Shown: positions 40,853 through 49,807, numbered from the stretch's first letter. The stretch: 64,000 bases of DNA from Paenibacillus macerans (GCF_900454495.1 NZ_UGSI01000001.1:3596001-3660000); one strand, 5' to 3'. Program-made: numbers and translations. Notes: generated from the sequence alone by a model not told the origin.

Positions 40853-40870
40853 GACCGGCATCCTCCGGTC
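40853..40870 (-). terminator. Terminator of the enhancer-binding regulator
   Basis: GACCGG and CCGGTC around a short loop, followed on the minus strand by a T-rich run. Confidence 0.7.
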
Positions 40871-40885
40871 CTTACAATAAACTGA

Positions 40886-42301
40886 TTATGAGATTTCTTC
40901 CAGATCGTATTTTTTGATTTTATTGTAAAGGGTGGCCAGGGAGACGCCGAGCATTTGCGCGGCTTGTTTGCGGCCTTCTAAAGTATTGTCCGTCCGCTTC
41001 AGCGCTTGGGCGATTCCTGCGCGTTCCGCTTGCTCGACCGCTTCTTTCAAACTTCCGCCGCCTTGACTGGCCGGCCGCCGCTCCGCGTGCTCCTGGCGGA
41101 TGTAATCCGGCAGGTCGCGCGGCGTGATCATGTTCCCTTCGGCCATGCAAACGGCGTAGTCGATCACGTTTTTGAGCTGGCGAACGTTGCCGGGCCAGTG
41201 ATACCGGGCGAAAATATCCATCACCTCCGGCTCGACGACGTACGCTTCGGCATCCTCGCCGTTGGCCCGCGCCTCGTGCTTCAGCATGGAATCCACAATC
41301 GCTTCGATATCGCGGTGCCTGGCGCGCAGCGGCGGCAATTGCAGCATAAAGGCGTTAAGCCGGTAAAAAAGATCCTCCCGGAACCGCCCCTTCTCCACCA
41401 TCTGGGCCAAATCCTTGTTAGCCGCGGCGATCACCCGCACATCCACCTCCAGCTCATTAACGCCGCCCACCCGGCGGATGGCCGATTCCTGCAGCACCCG
41501 CAGCAGCTTGGCTTGGATATCGTAAGGCAGCTCCGAAATTTCATCCAGAAAAAGCGTGCCTTGATGCGCCAGCTCAAACAGGCCAAGCTTCCCCCCGCGT
41601 TTGGCGTTCGTAAAAGCGCCCTCCTCATAGCCGAACAGCTCGCTTTCCAGCAGCGCTTCGGGGATCGCGGCGCAGTTGACGGCCACGAACGGCTTATCGC
41701 TCCGGCCGCTCTCATTGTGAATCGCCTGAGCCAGCAGCTCCTTGCCGGTCCCGCTCTCCCCGTAAATCACGACCGAAATCGCGGACCGGGCCACCTTTTT
41801 CGCCTTGGCGATCACCGCTTTCAGGTCACCTTCCGCGCCGATGATATGCTCGAAGCTGTATTTGGCTTTGCTCAAGCTGTTCATGCCTTGCTGCAGCCGT
41901 TTGAGTTCCTTGCTGTTCTTTTCCAGTTTCTTCACCAGCTCATGGACCTCGACGGCGCCTTTGCAGATCGATACCGCTCCTTCCACCCGGCCGCCCAAAA
42001 CGATCGGAGCCATATCGACGACGTACTCGACATTCCGCTCCTTCCGCCGCAATCCGACCACGACCTTATTCTGTTTCATCACCTCCACCAGCTGCGCGTT
42101 AGGGCGAACCGACAACAGCGGCTTGCCGACGATCTCCGCTTCGGTCACCCCGGTGATCCGGGTATACTCGGGATTGATGAACAGTACGACGCCTTCTTTG
42201 TCAATGACGAGCAGCCCATCCTGAATTGAACGGAGCAACGCGAAAAAGTAATCAGCCAACGAACCGGACGGCAGCTGCAGCAGTTCTCTTTTATTCCACA
42301 T
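40886..42301 (-). CDS. Sigma-54-dependent enhancer-binding regulator
   Basis: A 471-residue activator. Domains: PAS (residues about 15-110), AAA+ (about 150-385; Walker A YGESGTGKELLAQAI, Walker B GTLFLDEI), and a Fis-type helix-turn-helix at the end (GRKQAAQMLGVSLATLYNKIKKY). The loop that contacts sigma-54 reads GAFTNA instead of GAFTGA. AAGGAGG precedes ATG 42301. It lies after the operon that has a sigma-54 promoter with paired upstream palindromes, so it is the likely activator, sensing a metabolite through PAS. Confidence 0.94.
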   Translation of the reverse strand: MWNKRELLQLPSGSLADYFFALLRSIQDGLLVIDKEGVVLFINPEYTRITGVTEAEIVGKPLLSVRPNAQLVEVMKQNKVVVGLRRKERNVEYVVDMAPIVLGGRVEGAVSICKGAVEVHELVKKLEKNSKELKRLQQGMNSLSKAKYSFEHIIGAEGDLKAVIAKAKKVARSAISVVIYGESGTGKELLAQAIHNESGRSDKPFVAVNCAAIPEALLESELFGYEEGAFTNAKRGGKLGLFELAHQGTLFLDEISELPYDIQAKLLRVLQESAIRRVGGVNELEVDVRVIAAANKDLAQMVEKGRFREDLFYRLNAFMLQLPPLRARHRDIEAIVDSMLKHEARANGEDAEAYVVEPEVMDIFARYHWPGNVRQLKNVIDYAVCMAEGNMITPRDLPDYIRQEHAERRPASQGGGSLKEAVEQAERAGIAQALKRTDNTLEGRKQAAQMLGVSLATLYNKIKKYDLEEIS

Positions 42302-42343
42302 AACGCCTCCTTGAATACGGTTTCATCCTATTTTAAAAAAAGA

Positions 42344-42377
42344 AAGAAGCGCGATCAATGCGCAAACCGCGCTTCTT
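42344..42377 (-). terminator. Terminator of the CoA-transferase operon
   Basis: AAGAAGCGCG and CGCGCTTCTT form a perfect 10-bp stem with T-rich tail on the minus strand. Confidence 0.85.
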
Positions 42378-42436
42378 TTGCCGTCATACACACGGCACAG
42401 CATGCTTCTTTACTGCCACCTGCATAGCACACAATT

Positions 42437-42745
42437 CTAATCCAGCTCGATCTCCAGCTCCAAAAACGCCGAGGAAAGGCTTTTGCCATGCATATCGATC
42501 GCCAGCGAACGGGTAACTCCGCCGCCCAACGCCTTGGACATGACAAAGTTCAAAGCATGCAAACGGGGCAGCTCATAGCGTACCACGTTCCCCTGGACAA
42601 TATCGCCGAAAAACTCCCGCACCTTCTCCGCGGTGACCTGCGCCTTTACGGCTTCATAATCGGCTTCCTTGTACACGATCAGCGAAATGTTGGAGATATC
42701 GCCTTTGTCGCCTGTCCGGGAATGGGCAATTTCACGCAGCTTCAT
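42437..42745 (-). CDS. AtuA-like ferredoxin-fold domain protein
   Basis: A 102-residue protein matching the C-terminal domain often fused to AtuA: LREIAHSRTGDKGDISNISLIVY, then VVRYELPRLHALNFVMSKALGGGVTRSLAIDMHGKSLS. It is encoded separately, 3 bases after the AtuA-like gene, so the two probably form one complex. Biochemical role unknown. Confidence 0.8.
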   Translation of the reverse strand: MKLREIAHSRTGDKGDISNISLIVYKEADYEAVKAQVTAEKVREFFGDIVQGNVVRYELPRLHALNFVMSKALGGGVTRSLAIDMHGKSLSSAFLELEIELD

Positions 42746-42748
42746 CCT

Positions 42749-44104
42749 CTACACCTCCTCGTAAAATACGGCAATCTCAATATCATCGGCCGGCACCAAC
42801 ACGGACGCAATCGAGACAATCTCTTTGACGCCCGCCCGGGCTCCCCCGCCGCCGGCCGGCCCGTTGGTGTACAGCGCCTCCACTTCATTGCCGATCAAGG
42901 CCGCATGCTTGCGTTCGAGCGTTCTTCCCGCCACCCGCAGGCGGACTTCGCTTAGTCCGTTAAAATCAGCATTAATCATACGGGAAATTTTATTTCCGTA
43001 CAATGAATTTACTCCGATGTAATCCACACGCAGCTCCTGGATCGGCACCTGCAGCAGCTCCAGCCGTTTGGCTACGATTTCTCCGGCCAGCTTGGCCCGT
43101 TCGTAAGCCCCGCTGCCGCCGTAGCTCATCTCGCCTTCGCCGATATAACAATCTTGATATCCCACGCTCGTCTTATAAAAGCCCGTCTTGGCTTTTCCCT
43201 TGGCCCCCGTCACTCTAACCTGGTTTAATCCGATTTCTTCAACGGTCAGCTCCGTAAAATCGGCCACCACATCAGGGGTCAGATAATTGGCCGGGTCGTG
43301 AATTTCGTACAGCAGCTGTTCTTTAATCGTATCCTTATTGACCACGCCTCCGGTATCGGGGAGCTTCTCGATCACAATATTTCCGGCGCTGTCGACCTCG
43401 GCGATCGGAAAGCCGATGTTCCACGGCTCCGGCACGTCTTTGTAGCCCGGATCGGCGTAGTAGCCCCCGGTAACCTGCGCTCCGCACTCCAGCAGATGCC
43501 CGGCCACCGTCCCGGCGGCCAGCAGGTCGTAATCCTCCATGCTCCAGCCGAATTCATAAACGAGCGGGGCGATCGCCAGCGCCGGGTCGGCCACACGGCC
43601 GGTGACGACGATATCCGCTCCGTTACCCAGCGCTTCCACGATTCCTGCGGCCCCGATATAGGCGTTGGCCGAGACGATCGACGAGCGCAGGGAACCAAGC
43701 TTCTCGCCGGTTTCGACGGTCGGGTAGTCGATATATCGGTCGATTTTGTCCGCGATATCGTCACCGGTTACGGCGGCGATTTTCAGTCCGGTAATACCGA
43801 GGCCCTGGGCGATCTCTTTGATTTTTTGCGCCGCGGACAGCGGGTTGGCCGCCCCCATATTAGTAATGACTTTCACATTATGCTGCTTGCAAAGGGGCAG
43901 CACTTTGACCATCCGGTGCTCCAGCAAATGGTTGTAGCCCTTCGTCGGGTCCTTCAATTTCTGCTGCTGCGCGATCGCGATGGTGCGCTCCGCCAGACAT
44001 TCGAACATGATATAGTCGAGGTTGCCTTTTTCCATCAGCTCCAAGGCCGGTTCCAGACGGTCTCCGGCGTACCCCGCTCCCGCGCCGATACGGATTGCTT
44101 TCAT
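42749..44104 (-). CDS. AtuA-family protein (DUF1446)
   Basis: A 451-residue protein of the acyclic terpene utilisation AtuA family: IRIGAGAGYAGDRLEPALELME, ECLAERTIAIAQ, VTNMGAANP-like region and VTGRVADPALAIAPLVYEFGW. GGAGG lies upstream. In other bacteria the family belongs to pathways that break down branched or terpenoid acyl-CoAs, but its reaction is not known. Here it sits with a CoA-transferase and a thiolase, which suggests a short-chain keto- or hydroxy-acid. Confidence 0.85.
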   Translation of the reverse strand: MKAIRIGAGAGYAGDRLEPALELMEKGNLDYIMFECLAERTIAIAQQQKLKDPTKGYNHLLEHRMVKVLPLCKQHNVKVITNMGAANPLSAAQKIKEIAQGLGITGLKIAAVTGDDIADKIDRYIDYPTVETGEKLGSLRSSIVSANAYIGAAGIVEALGNGADIVVTGRVADPALAIAPLVYEFGWSMEDYDLLAAGTVAGHLLECGAQVTGGYYADPGYKDVPEPWNIGFPIAEVDSAGNIVIEKLPDTGGVVNKDTIKEQLLYEIHDPANYLTPDVVADFTELTVEEIGLNQVRVTGAKGKAKTGFYKTSVGYQDCYIGEGEMSYGGSGAYERAKLAGEIVAKRLELLQVPIQELRVDYIGVNSLYGNKISRMINADFNGLSEVRLRVAGRTLERKHAALIGNEVEALYTNGPAGGGGARAGVKEIVSIASVLVPADDIEIAVFYEEV

Positions 44105-44135
44105 TGCTTATCAGTCCTCCACTTTTTTGTCTTCT

Positions 44136-45428
44136 TTATATCGATATGGTTCCTGTGATGAGCGCTATCGCGGTAAACACAAGCGACGTGCCCCAAGCCC
44201 ACTTGAAGGTAAACTTCTGATGCTCCGCCAGGTCCACCTCGGAGAGGGCGACGAGCAGAAACGTCGACGCCGTCAGCGGGCTAAGCGGAAAGCCGACGGT
44301 CATCTGTCCGAAGATGGCGGCCCGCCCGATTTCGATCGGGTCCATCCCAAAGTTGGCCACCGCTTGGGCCAAAATCGGCAGCATCCCGTAATAGAAGGCG
44401 TCCGGCGTAAACACCAAGCTCAGCGGCATACTGATGACGGCCAGAATCAGCGGCAGGAACCGGGCCATCGAATCGGGCACGATCGAGACGAGCGAATCGG
44501 CCATCGCGGCGATCATCCCCGTGCCGTTCAGGATGCCGGAAAAAATGCCGGCCGCAAAAATCATGCTGGTCACGAGCACAATGCTTTTGGCATGCGCGTT
44601 CAAACGCGCCGACTGGTCTTTCAGGTTGGGATAATTGACCAGCAGGGCGACCGCAAACCCAATCATAAACAAAATCGTATGCGGAAAAATATGCGTCATC
44701 AGACCAACGATCAACAGCACCGTGAACACCGCGTTGAACCAGAACAGCTTGGGACGGCGCATCGCCTTTTGTTCCTCGGTCAATTCATCTTCCATGTTGT
44801 AGTTGAAATCAATGACGCCCAGCCGCTTGCGCTCCCGTAAGCCCAGGAAAAAAGCGACCGCCAGCACGTAGATAATCCCGCCGGCCATGGACGGAAGAAT
44901 CGCGGTGAACATCTGGCTGGCATCGGTTTGCAGCGCGGACATGGCCCGCGCCTGCGTCCCCGACCAGGGAACGAGATGCATCGCCCCCGCCCCCAAAGCG
45001 ACCACGCAAGGCAAGATCAGCTTGTTGATCCCGATGCGCTTGTAAATCGGCAGGAAGGCGGTGATCGTAATCATAAAGGTCGCGGTTCCGTCGCCGTCCA
45101 GATGGACGAGCATCGTCACGGCGGCCGTGCCGACAATAATTTTCAGCGGATCGCCTTTGACGGCGGACACCACTTTTTTAATTATAGGGTCAAACAGACC
45201 GGCATCGGACATCAGCCCGAAGTAGAGTACGGCGAACATGAGCATAATGCCCGTCGGGGCCACCTGGATCACGCCGTTTAAAGTTGCCTCCCCCAGTTGA
45301 TCCCAAAATCCGCCGATCACCGCGAACAGAACCGGCACGATCACCAGCGCGACAATGACCGAAACCTTTTTGGTCATGATTAAATACAGAAAAAGCGCAA
45401 TCGTCAAAACACCTAGCAAAGCCAGCAT
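44136..45428 (-). CDS. CitMHS-family carboxylate transporter
   Basis: A 430-residue membrane protein with about 11 helices of the citrate-Mg/H family: FAVLYFGLMSDAGLFDPII, HLDGDGTATFMIT and FTPDAFYYGMLPIL. Members carry metal-citrate complexes or other carboxylates. GGAGG lies 7 bases before ATG 45428. In this operon it may import the keto-acid or hydroxy-acid that is then activated by the CoA-transferase. Confidence 0.9.
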   Translation of the reverse strand: MLALLGVLTIALFLYLIMTKKVSVIVALVIVPVLFAVIGGFWDQLGEATLNGVIQVAPTGIMLMFAVLYFGLMSDAGLFDPIIKKVVSAVKGDPLKIIVGTAAVTMLVHLDGDGTATFMITITAFLPIYKRIGINKLILPCVVALGAGAMHLVPWSGTQARAMSALQTDASQMFTAILPSMAGGIIYVLAVAFFLGLRERKRLGVIDFNYNMEDELTEEQKAMRRPKLFWFNAVFTVLLIVGLMTHIFPHTILFMIGFAVALLVNYPNLKDQSARLNAHAKSIVLVTSMIFAAGIFSGILNGTGMIAAMADSLVSIVPDSMARFLPLILAVISMPLSLVFTPDAFYYGMLPILAQAVANFGMDPIEIGRAAIFGQMTVGFPLSPLTASTFLLVALSEVDLAEHQKFTFKWAWGTSLVFTAIALITGTISI

Positions 45429-45475
45429 ATTCTAACCTCCGGATACAGACTGTACTGCAAAATAAGCCCCAAGCG

Positions 45476-46657
45476 CTATACCAGCTCCACGATCGTGGAC
45501 ACGCCCATGCCGCCGCCGATACACAGTGTAGCCAGGCCGCGTCTGGCGCTGCGCCGCTTCATTTCGTACAGCAGCGTCACGAGCACCCGCGCGCCGCTGG
45601 CTCCGATCGGATGACCCAGCGCCACGGCGCCGCCGTTGACGTTCAAGCGGTCCTCCGGAAAGCCCAGCTCGCGGGCCACCGCCAGCGCCTGCGCCGCAAA
45701 CGCCTCATTGGCTTCGATCAGATCGATGTCGGCCACAGTCAAGCCCGCTTTGGCCAGCGCCTTGCGGGTGGCCGGGACCGGCCCGGTGCCCATGATCGCC
45801 GGATCGACGCCGGCACTGGCATTGGCGCGGACAACGGCCAGCGGCTTAATGCCTAGCGCTTCGGCCTTGCTCCGGCTCATCAGCACCAGCGCGGCCGCGC
45901 CGTCGTTGATCCCCGACGCGTTGCCCGCCGTTACGCTGCCCGCCTCGGTAAAGGCCGGTTTCAGCTTTGCCAGTTTCTCTACTGTAACCCCTTCGCGCGG
46001 GCTCTCATCTGTGGCAAAAATCACAGGCTCGCCCCGGCGCTGCGGCACGGATACGGGCACGATCTCCTCGGCGAACACTCCTTTGCGGATGGCCTCGACC
46101 GCTTTTTGCTGGCTGCGGGCGGCGTACTCATCCTGCTCCGCGCGGCCGATGCCGTACTTCGCGGCGATGTTTTCCGCCGTGATCCCCATGTGATAACCGC
46201 CCATGGAGCAGGTCAAGCCGTCGCTCACCATGCTGTCCACCGCTGCCCGGTCGCCCATGCGGTACCCTTGGCGCGCTCCGGGCAGCACGTAAGGAGCGGT
46301 GCTCATCGATTCCATGCCGCCGGCCACTACGATCTCCGCCTCCCCGCTATAGATGGCCTGGGAAGCAAGGTGAACCGCTTTCAACCCGGACCCGCACAAC
46401 AAGTTCAACGAAGTCGCCGGCACCTCCTGCGGCAATCCCGCCAGCATAGCGGCGCGGCGCGCCGGGTTCTGCTTTTCGCCAGCCTGAAGCACGTTCCCCA
46501 TAAACACTTCATCCACCATGTCCGCGGAAATCTGCGCCCGGCTTACCGCTTCCCTGATTACGGCGGCGCCAAGCTCCGCGGCGTGAACCTCCCCCAGCGC
46601 CCCCATAAACGCTCCAATCGCCGTACGTACGGCGCTGACAATAACTACCTCGTGCAA
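45476..46657 (-). CDS. Acetyl-CoA acetyltransferase (thiolase)
   Basis: A 393-residue thiolase. The catalytic Cys is in SLNLLCGSGLKAVHLASQ, His in ANEAFAAQAL and GGAVALGHPIGASGARV, and the second Cys in LCIGGGMG. TTG at 46657 (giving MHEVVIVSAVRTAIGAF) is preferred; AAAGGAA lies upstream, and longer starts run into the MITE remnant. It cleaves acetoacetyl-CoA to two acetyl-CoA. Confidence 0.93.
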   Translation of the reverse strand: MHEVVIVSAVRTAIGAFMGALGEVHAAELGAAVIREAVSRAQISADMVDEVFMGNVLQAGEKQNPARRAAMLAGLPQEVPATSLNLLCGSGLKAVHLASQAIYSGEAEIVVAGGMESMSTAPYVLPGARQGYRMGDRAAVDSMVSDGLTCSMGGYHMGITAENIAAKYGIGRAEQDEYAARSQQKAVEAIRKGVFAEEIVPVSVPQRRGEPVIFATDESPREGVTVEKLAKLKPAFTEAGSVTAGNASGINDGAAALVLMSRSKAEALGIKPLAVVRANASAGVDPAIMGTGPVPATRKALAKAGLTVADIDLIEANEAFAAQALAVARELGFPEDRLNVNGGAVALGHPIGASGARVLVTLLYEMKRRSARRGLATLCIGGGMGVSTIVELV

Positions 46658-46680
46658 ATCGCTTCCTTCCTTTCGTTTAA

Positions 46681-46728
46681 AGAGATTGTTTTTCCCGGTG
46701 CCGGAAAACCGGACTTTATGAGCTCGCA
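46681..46728. mobile_element. Degenerate MITE end M5
   Basis: AGAGATTGTTTTTCCCGG and GGACTTTATGAGCTC resemble the MITE ends in order and spacing; weak similarity. It sits between the CoA-transferase B and thiolase genes. Confidence 0.3.
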
Positions 46729-46729
46729 C

Positions 46730-47389
46730 TTAAAGTTGCGGCAGATTAACGGCAAAAGACGCCGTTGTTTTTGCTTTTACCGTGTCCAGGTCTACGCCGT
46801 CCGCCAATTCGATCAGCTCCAGCCCCCGCTCCGCAAAGCGGAACACCGCCAGCTCAGTGACGATCATGGACACCACGCCGACGGCCGTCAGCGGCAGCGT
46901 GCAGCGTTTGACGATTTTCGCCGCGCCGCCCTTGGCGCAATGCTCCATGGCGATGATGACTTTTTTGGCCCCGGTGACTAAATCCATCGCCCCGCCCATG
47001 CCCGGCACCATTTTTCCGGGAACCATCCAGTTGGCCAGATTGCCCTGCTCATCCACCTCAAGTCCGCCGAGCACGGACACGTCCACATGACCGCCGCGAA
47101 TCAGCGCAAACGACACGGAGCTGTCGAAATAGCTGCCCCCGGGACGAAGACCGGTCGGCTGGCCGCCCGCGTTCACCAGATCCTTGTCCGTCTGCTCGTT
47201 CACATCCGTCAGGCCGATAAATCCGTTTTCGGATTGAATCTGAATATCGATCCGCGGGTCCAGAAAAGCGGGGATCAACGTGGGCAGCCCGATGCCGAGG
47301 TTCACCACATCCCCGTCGCGGATTTCCTGCGCCACCCGTTTGGCGATTTTCTGTTTGCCCGTCAGCGCCTCCGTTTCGCTTCCCTTCAT
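46730..47389 (-). CDS. 3-oxoacid CoA-transferase subunit B
   Basis: A 219-residue beta subunit. The catalytic Glu is in QIQSENGFIGLTD, and VVNLGIGLPTLIPAF and GGHVDVSVLGGLEVD are family motifs. It overlaps subunit A by 4 bases (ATGA), typical of AtoD/AtoA pairs. Together they activate a 3-oxo acid (for example acetoacetate) with acetyl-CoA or succinyl-CoA. Confidence 0.93.
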   Translation of the reverse strand: MKGSETEALTGKQKIAKRVAQEIRDGDVVNLGIGLPTLIPAFLDPRIDIQIQSENGFIGLTDVNEQTDKDLVNAGGQPTGLRPGGSYFDSSVSFALIRGGHVDVSVLGGLEVDEQGNLANWMVPGKMVPGMGGAMDLVTGAKKVIIAMEHCAKGGAAKIVKRCTLPLTAVGVVSMIVTELAVFRFAERGLELIELADGVDLDTVKAKTTASFAVNLPQL

Positions 47390-48051
47390 TCCCGTTCACC
47401 TCCGCATTGCACGATTTTGTCCACCAATATCCCCGGAGTGACAATGCTGTCCGGGTCCAGCTCGCCGGTCTCCACGATCTGCTCGGCTTCCGCGATCACC
47501 AGATCCGCGGCCAGGGCCATGATCGGGTTGAAATTGCGCGCCGACTTGCGGAATACCAAATTGCCCGCCCGGTCTGCCTTGTAAGCTTTCAGCAAGGCCA
47601 CGTCGGCGCGCAGCGGAGTTTCCAGCAAATATTCCCGGCCGTCCACAGCCACCTTTGGCTTGCCCTCTTCCACCAGGGTGCCGAGCCCCGTGCGGGTCAA
47701 CACGCCGCCCAAGCCGGCGCCGCCCGCGCGGATCCGTTCGGCGAACGTGCCCTGCGGGGTCAGCTCCACCTCCAGTTCGCCGGCGATCATTTGCCGGCCC
47801 GTCTCCGGATTGGTGCCGATATGGGAGGCGACCAGCCTCTTCACCCGGCGCTGGACGATCAGCGGCCCGCAGCCTTTGTCGACCGTCCCCGTATCGCTGG
47901 AGATCAGGGTCAGTTCGGCCAGCTCGCTGTCGAGAATCGCCCGCACCAAGCCCTCCGGCGCGCCAACGCCCATAAATCCCCCCATCATGACCGTCATTCC
48001 GCTCCTCAGGAACGAAAGCGCCTCGTCGAGCCGAATTACTTTGTCTTTCAA
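47386..48051 (-). CDS. 3-oxoacid CoA-transferase subunit A
   Basis: A 221-residue alpha subunit: RLDEALSFLRSGMTVMMGGFMGVGAPEGL, then VASHIGTNPETGRQMIAGELEVELTPQGTFAERIRAGGAGLGG. TTG at 48051 is chosen because GAGGTG lies 9 bases before it and the protein then begins MKDKVIRLDEAL; an ATG at 48117 would cover the sigma-54 promoter. First gene of the operon. Confidence 0.92.
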   Translation of the reverse strand: MKDKVIRLDEALSFLRSGMTVMMGGFMGVGAPEGLVRAILDSELAELTLISSDTGTVDKGCGPLIVQRRVKRLVASHIGTNPETGRQMIAGELEVELTPQGTFAERIRAGGAGLGGVLTRTGLGTLVEEGKPKVAVDGREYLLETPLRADVALLKAYKADRAGNLVFRKSARNFNPIMALAADLVIAEAEQIVETGELDPDSIVTPGILVDKIVQCGGERE

Positions 48052-48099
48052 TTTTCCTTTCACCTCGTTGCAGCAAAAATGTGGTTCAATTAAACTAAC

Positions 48100-48117
48100 A
48101 AGCAAAAACCGTGCCAA
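48100..48117 (-). promoter_or_regulatory. Sigma-54 promoter
   Basis: On the minus strand TTGGCACG-GTTT-TTGCTT matches the -24/-12 consensus (TGGCAC-N5-TTGC) exactly. The expected start lies near 48090, about 40 bases before the CoA-transferase A start. Confidence 0.85.
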
Positions 48118-48167
48118 ACTCCGATGATAGTGGCGGAAAAGCCCGGTACTCCAGCAAAAAATAAAAA

Positions 48168-48188
48168 TCCGGAGGCAATGTCTCCGGA
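48168..48188 (-). terminator. Terminator upstream of the sigma-54 promoter
   Basis: TCCGGAG and CTCCGGA form a perfect stem with a T-rich tail on the minus strand. No gene reads into it from the right, so it may insulate the operon. Confidence 0.6.
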
Positions 48189-48206
48189 CCGGACGGCCGT
48201 CAATAT

Positions 48207-48301
48207 TTCTAAATATTTAGAACAGAACCCGCTTCATGGAAGATGGTTCCACGATCCGCAAGCGTTCCAGCTTTTGATAACGGAATCCCAAATATTTAGA
48301 A
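48207..48301. promoter_or_regulatory. Paired upstream activator sites
   Basis: A perfect 16-bp palindrome TTCTAAATATTTAGAA at 48207-48222 and a second copy with two changes at 48286-48301, 79 bp apart. They lie about 90 and 170 bp above the sigma-54 promoter, where enhancer-binding proteins bind. Remaining sequence to 48493 holds nothing else recognised. Confidence 0.6.
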
Positions 48302-48493
48302 GAAAAGAAAGCAAACGATGCGTTATCGCTCATTTTTGAACCCAATGTGAACTTTGGCCAAAAAAATATTTTTCCCCCGCCTAAAAAGTAAAGGCTAACT
48401 TCTTTTTGCGAGAAGGCGGTGTATCATATTAAAAAATCGCGCTGCCCGGCGTGGCGTGAATCACCACCGTTATTTGGAAAGGAGTTCATCCGC

Positions 48494-49807
48494 GTGCGTA
48501 CCCAAATCCAGAACAAGCAACGCCAATCCGTGCAATTGAACGTCAATCCGCAAATGCTCCAGACGTTTCGGCTGCTTGCGATGCCGAACGGCGAATTGGA
48601 ACGCCTAATCAGCGAAAAGGCGCAGACCAATCCGTTTATCGAAATCCTGCCGCTGCGGCCAAATAGACGTATGTCCGCCGGCCTATCCAGGCAAATCGCT
48701 GCGGGCTTGTCCACTGAACTGCTGGGCTATAAGTTGAAAGCGAAAACAACGAGTGAAGAGGCGATTTGGGAGGAGTTAAAATTCAGCGTGGATGATCCTA
48801 AGGTGAAAAAAGCGCTGCAATTCCTGATCGGGAATTTGGACGAAGCGGGGTATTTGCCGCCGGACATCGACCGTCATGCCGAACAGGCCGGCATTTCCCG
48901 CGCCGCGTTCGCCAGGGCGCTTTGGCTGCTGCAGCAGGAAGGCGCGCCCGGGATCGGTGCCCGTTCATTGCAGGAGTGCCTGGAACTGCAGTTGATTCGC
49001 GAAGGCCGGAAAAACTCCCTGGCCTATATAATGGTGCACAGCTACATGGAAGAAACGGCGCGGGGCGACCTGCCAGCCATTGCCAGGGAAACCGGGGCTC
49101 CGCTTGCAGAAGTGGCGGAAAGCCTGGCCCGCATCCGTAAGCTGCAGCCCCGGCCGGGATTGGTTTACGAGGACGCAGAGCCCGCCCCGGCAGTGAAGGA
49201 TATCGCCGCCAGCGTAACGATGGCCGACGGACGCCTGAAAATCGCCTTGAATTCGCTCAAGATCAGCCTGTATGAAGAAACTGGCTATCTCGAAAGCATG
49301 AAAGAGGCATGTTCCATTGAGTTAAGGCAAAAGATCGAGGAGGCGAAAGCGCTGGCCCAACAGCTGGATTACCGGCATACAGCGCTGTTAAAAGTGCTAA
49401 CCGCGCTAGTGCGGAAGCAGAGGGCTTTTTTCCAAAGCGGCATCCATGAACTCAAACCGCTTAAGCTGGAACAAATCGCCGGCAGCACGGGAATGCACCC
49501 GTCCACCGTCAGCCGGGCGATCAAAGACAAATGGCTGGATACACCTTGGGGCGTGTTCAGCTTCAAATATTTTCTGGCGGGGGGAATTGAAGCTGAGTCC
49601 GGGGATATGCTCGCCGCCGGCGCGGTCAAACAAATGATCCGCGAGTTGATCGCGGGCGAGGATAAAAGGAAACCTCTTACGGATCAGCTCATCAGCGATC
49701 TGCTTCAAGAGCGGGGGATCTCCATCTCCAGAAGAACCGTCGCCAAATACCGGACGCAAGCGAAAATCGCCCCGGCCTCGCAGCGTAAATTGAACCTCCA
49801 TGTATAA
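48494..49807 (+). CDS. rpoN: RNA polymerase sigma-54 factor
   Basis: A 437-residue RpoN, close to the Bacillus SigL length. The Gln/Leu-rich activator region is at residues about 10-50 (VNPQMLQTFRLLAMPNGELE), the core helix-turn-helix reads GMHPSTVSRAIKDKWLDTPWG and the RpoN box is SRRTVAKYR rather than ARRTVAKYR. GTG at 48494 has AAAGGAG 9 bases upstream; an ATG further upstream lacks one. It is divergent from the operon that carries the sigma-54 promoter. Confidence 0.94.
   Translation: MRTQIQNKQRQSVQLNVNPQMLQTFRLLAMPNGELERLISEKAQTNPFIEILPLRPNRRMSAGLSRQIAAGLSTELLGYKLKAKTTSEEAIWEELKFSVDDPKVKKALQFLIGNLDEAGYLPPDIDRHAEQAGISRAAFARALWLLQQEGAPGIGARSLQECLELQLIREGRKNSLAYIMVHSYMEETARGDLPAIARETGAPLAEVAESLARIRKLQPRPGLVYEDAEPAPAVKDIAASVTMADGRLKIALNSLKISLYEETGYLESMKEACSIELRQKIEEAKALAQQLDYRHTALLKVLTALVRKQRAFFQSGIHELKPLKLEQIAGSTGMHPSTVSRAIKDKWLDTPWGVFSFKYFLAGGIEAESGDMLAAGAVKQMIRELIAGEDKRKPLTDQLISDLLQERGISISRRTVAKYRTQAKIAPASQRKLNLHV

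Noticed and set aside
48124..48339. 71-codon plus-strand ORF between the CoA-transferase operon and rpoN
   Set aside because: It covers the operators and terminator, has no ribosome binding site and no recognisable sequence.
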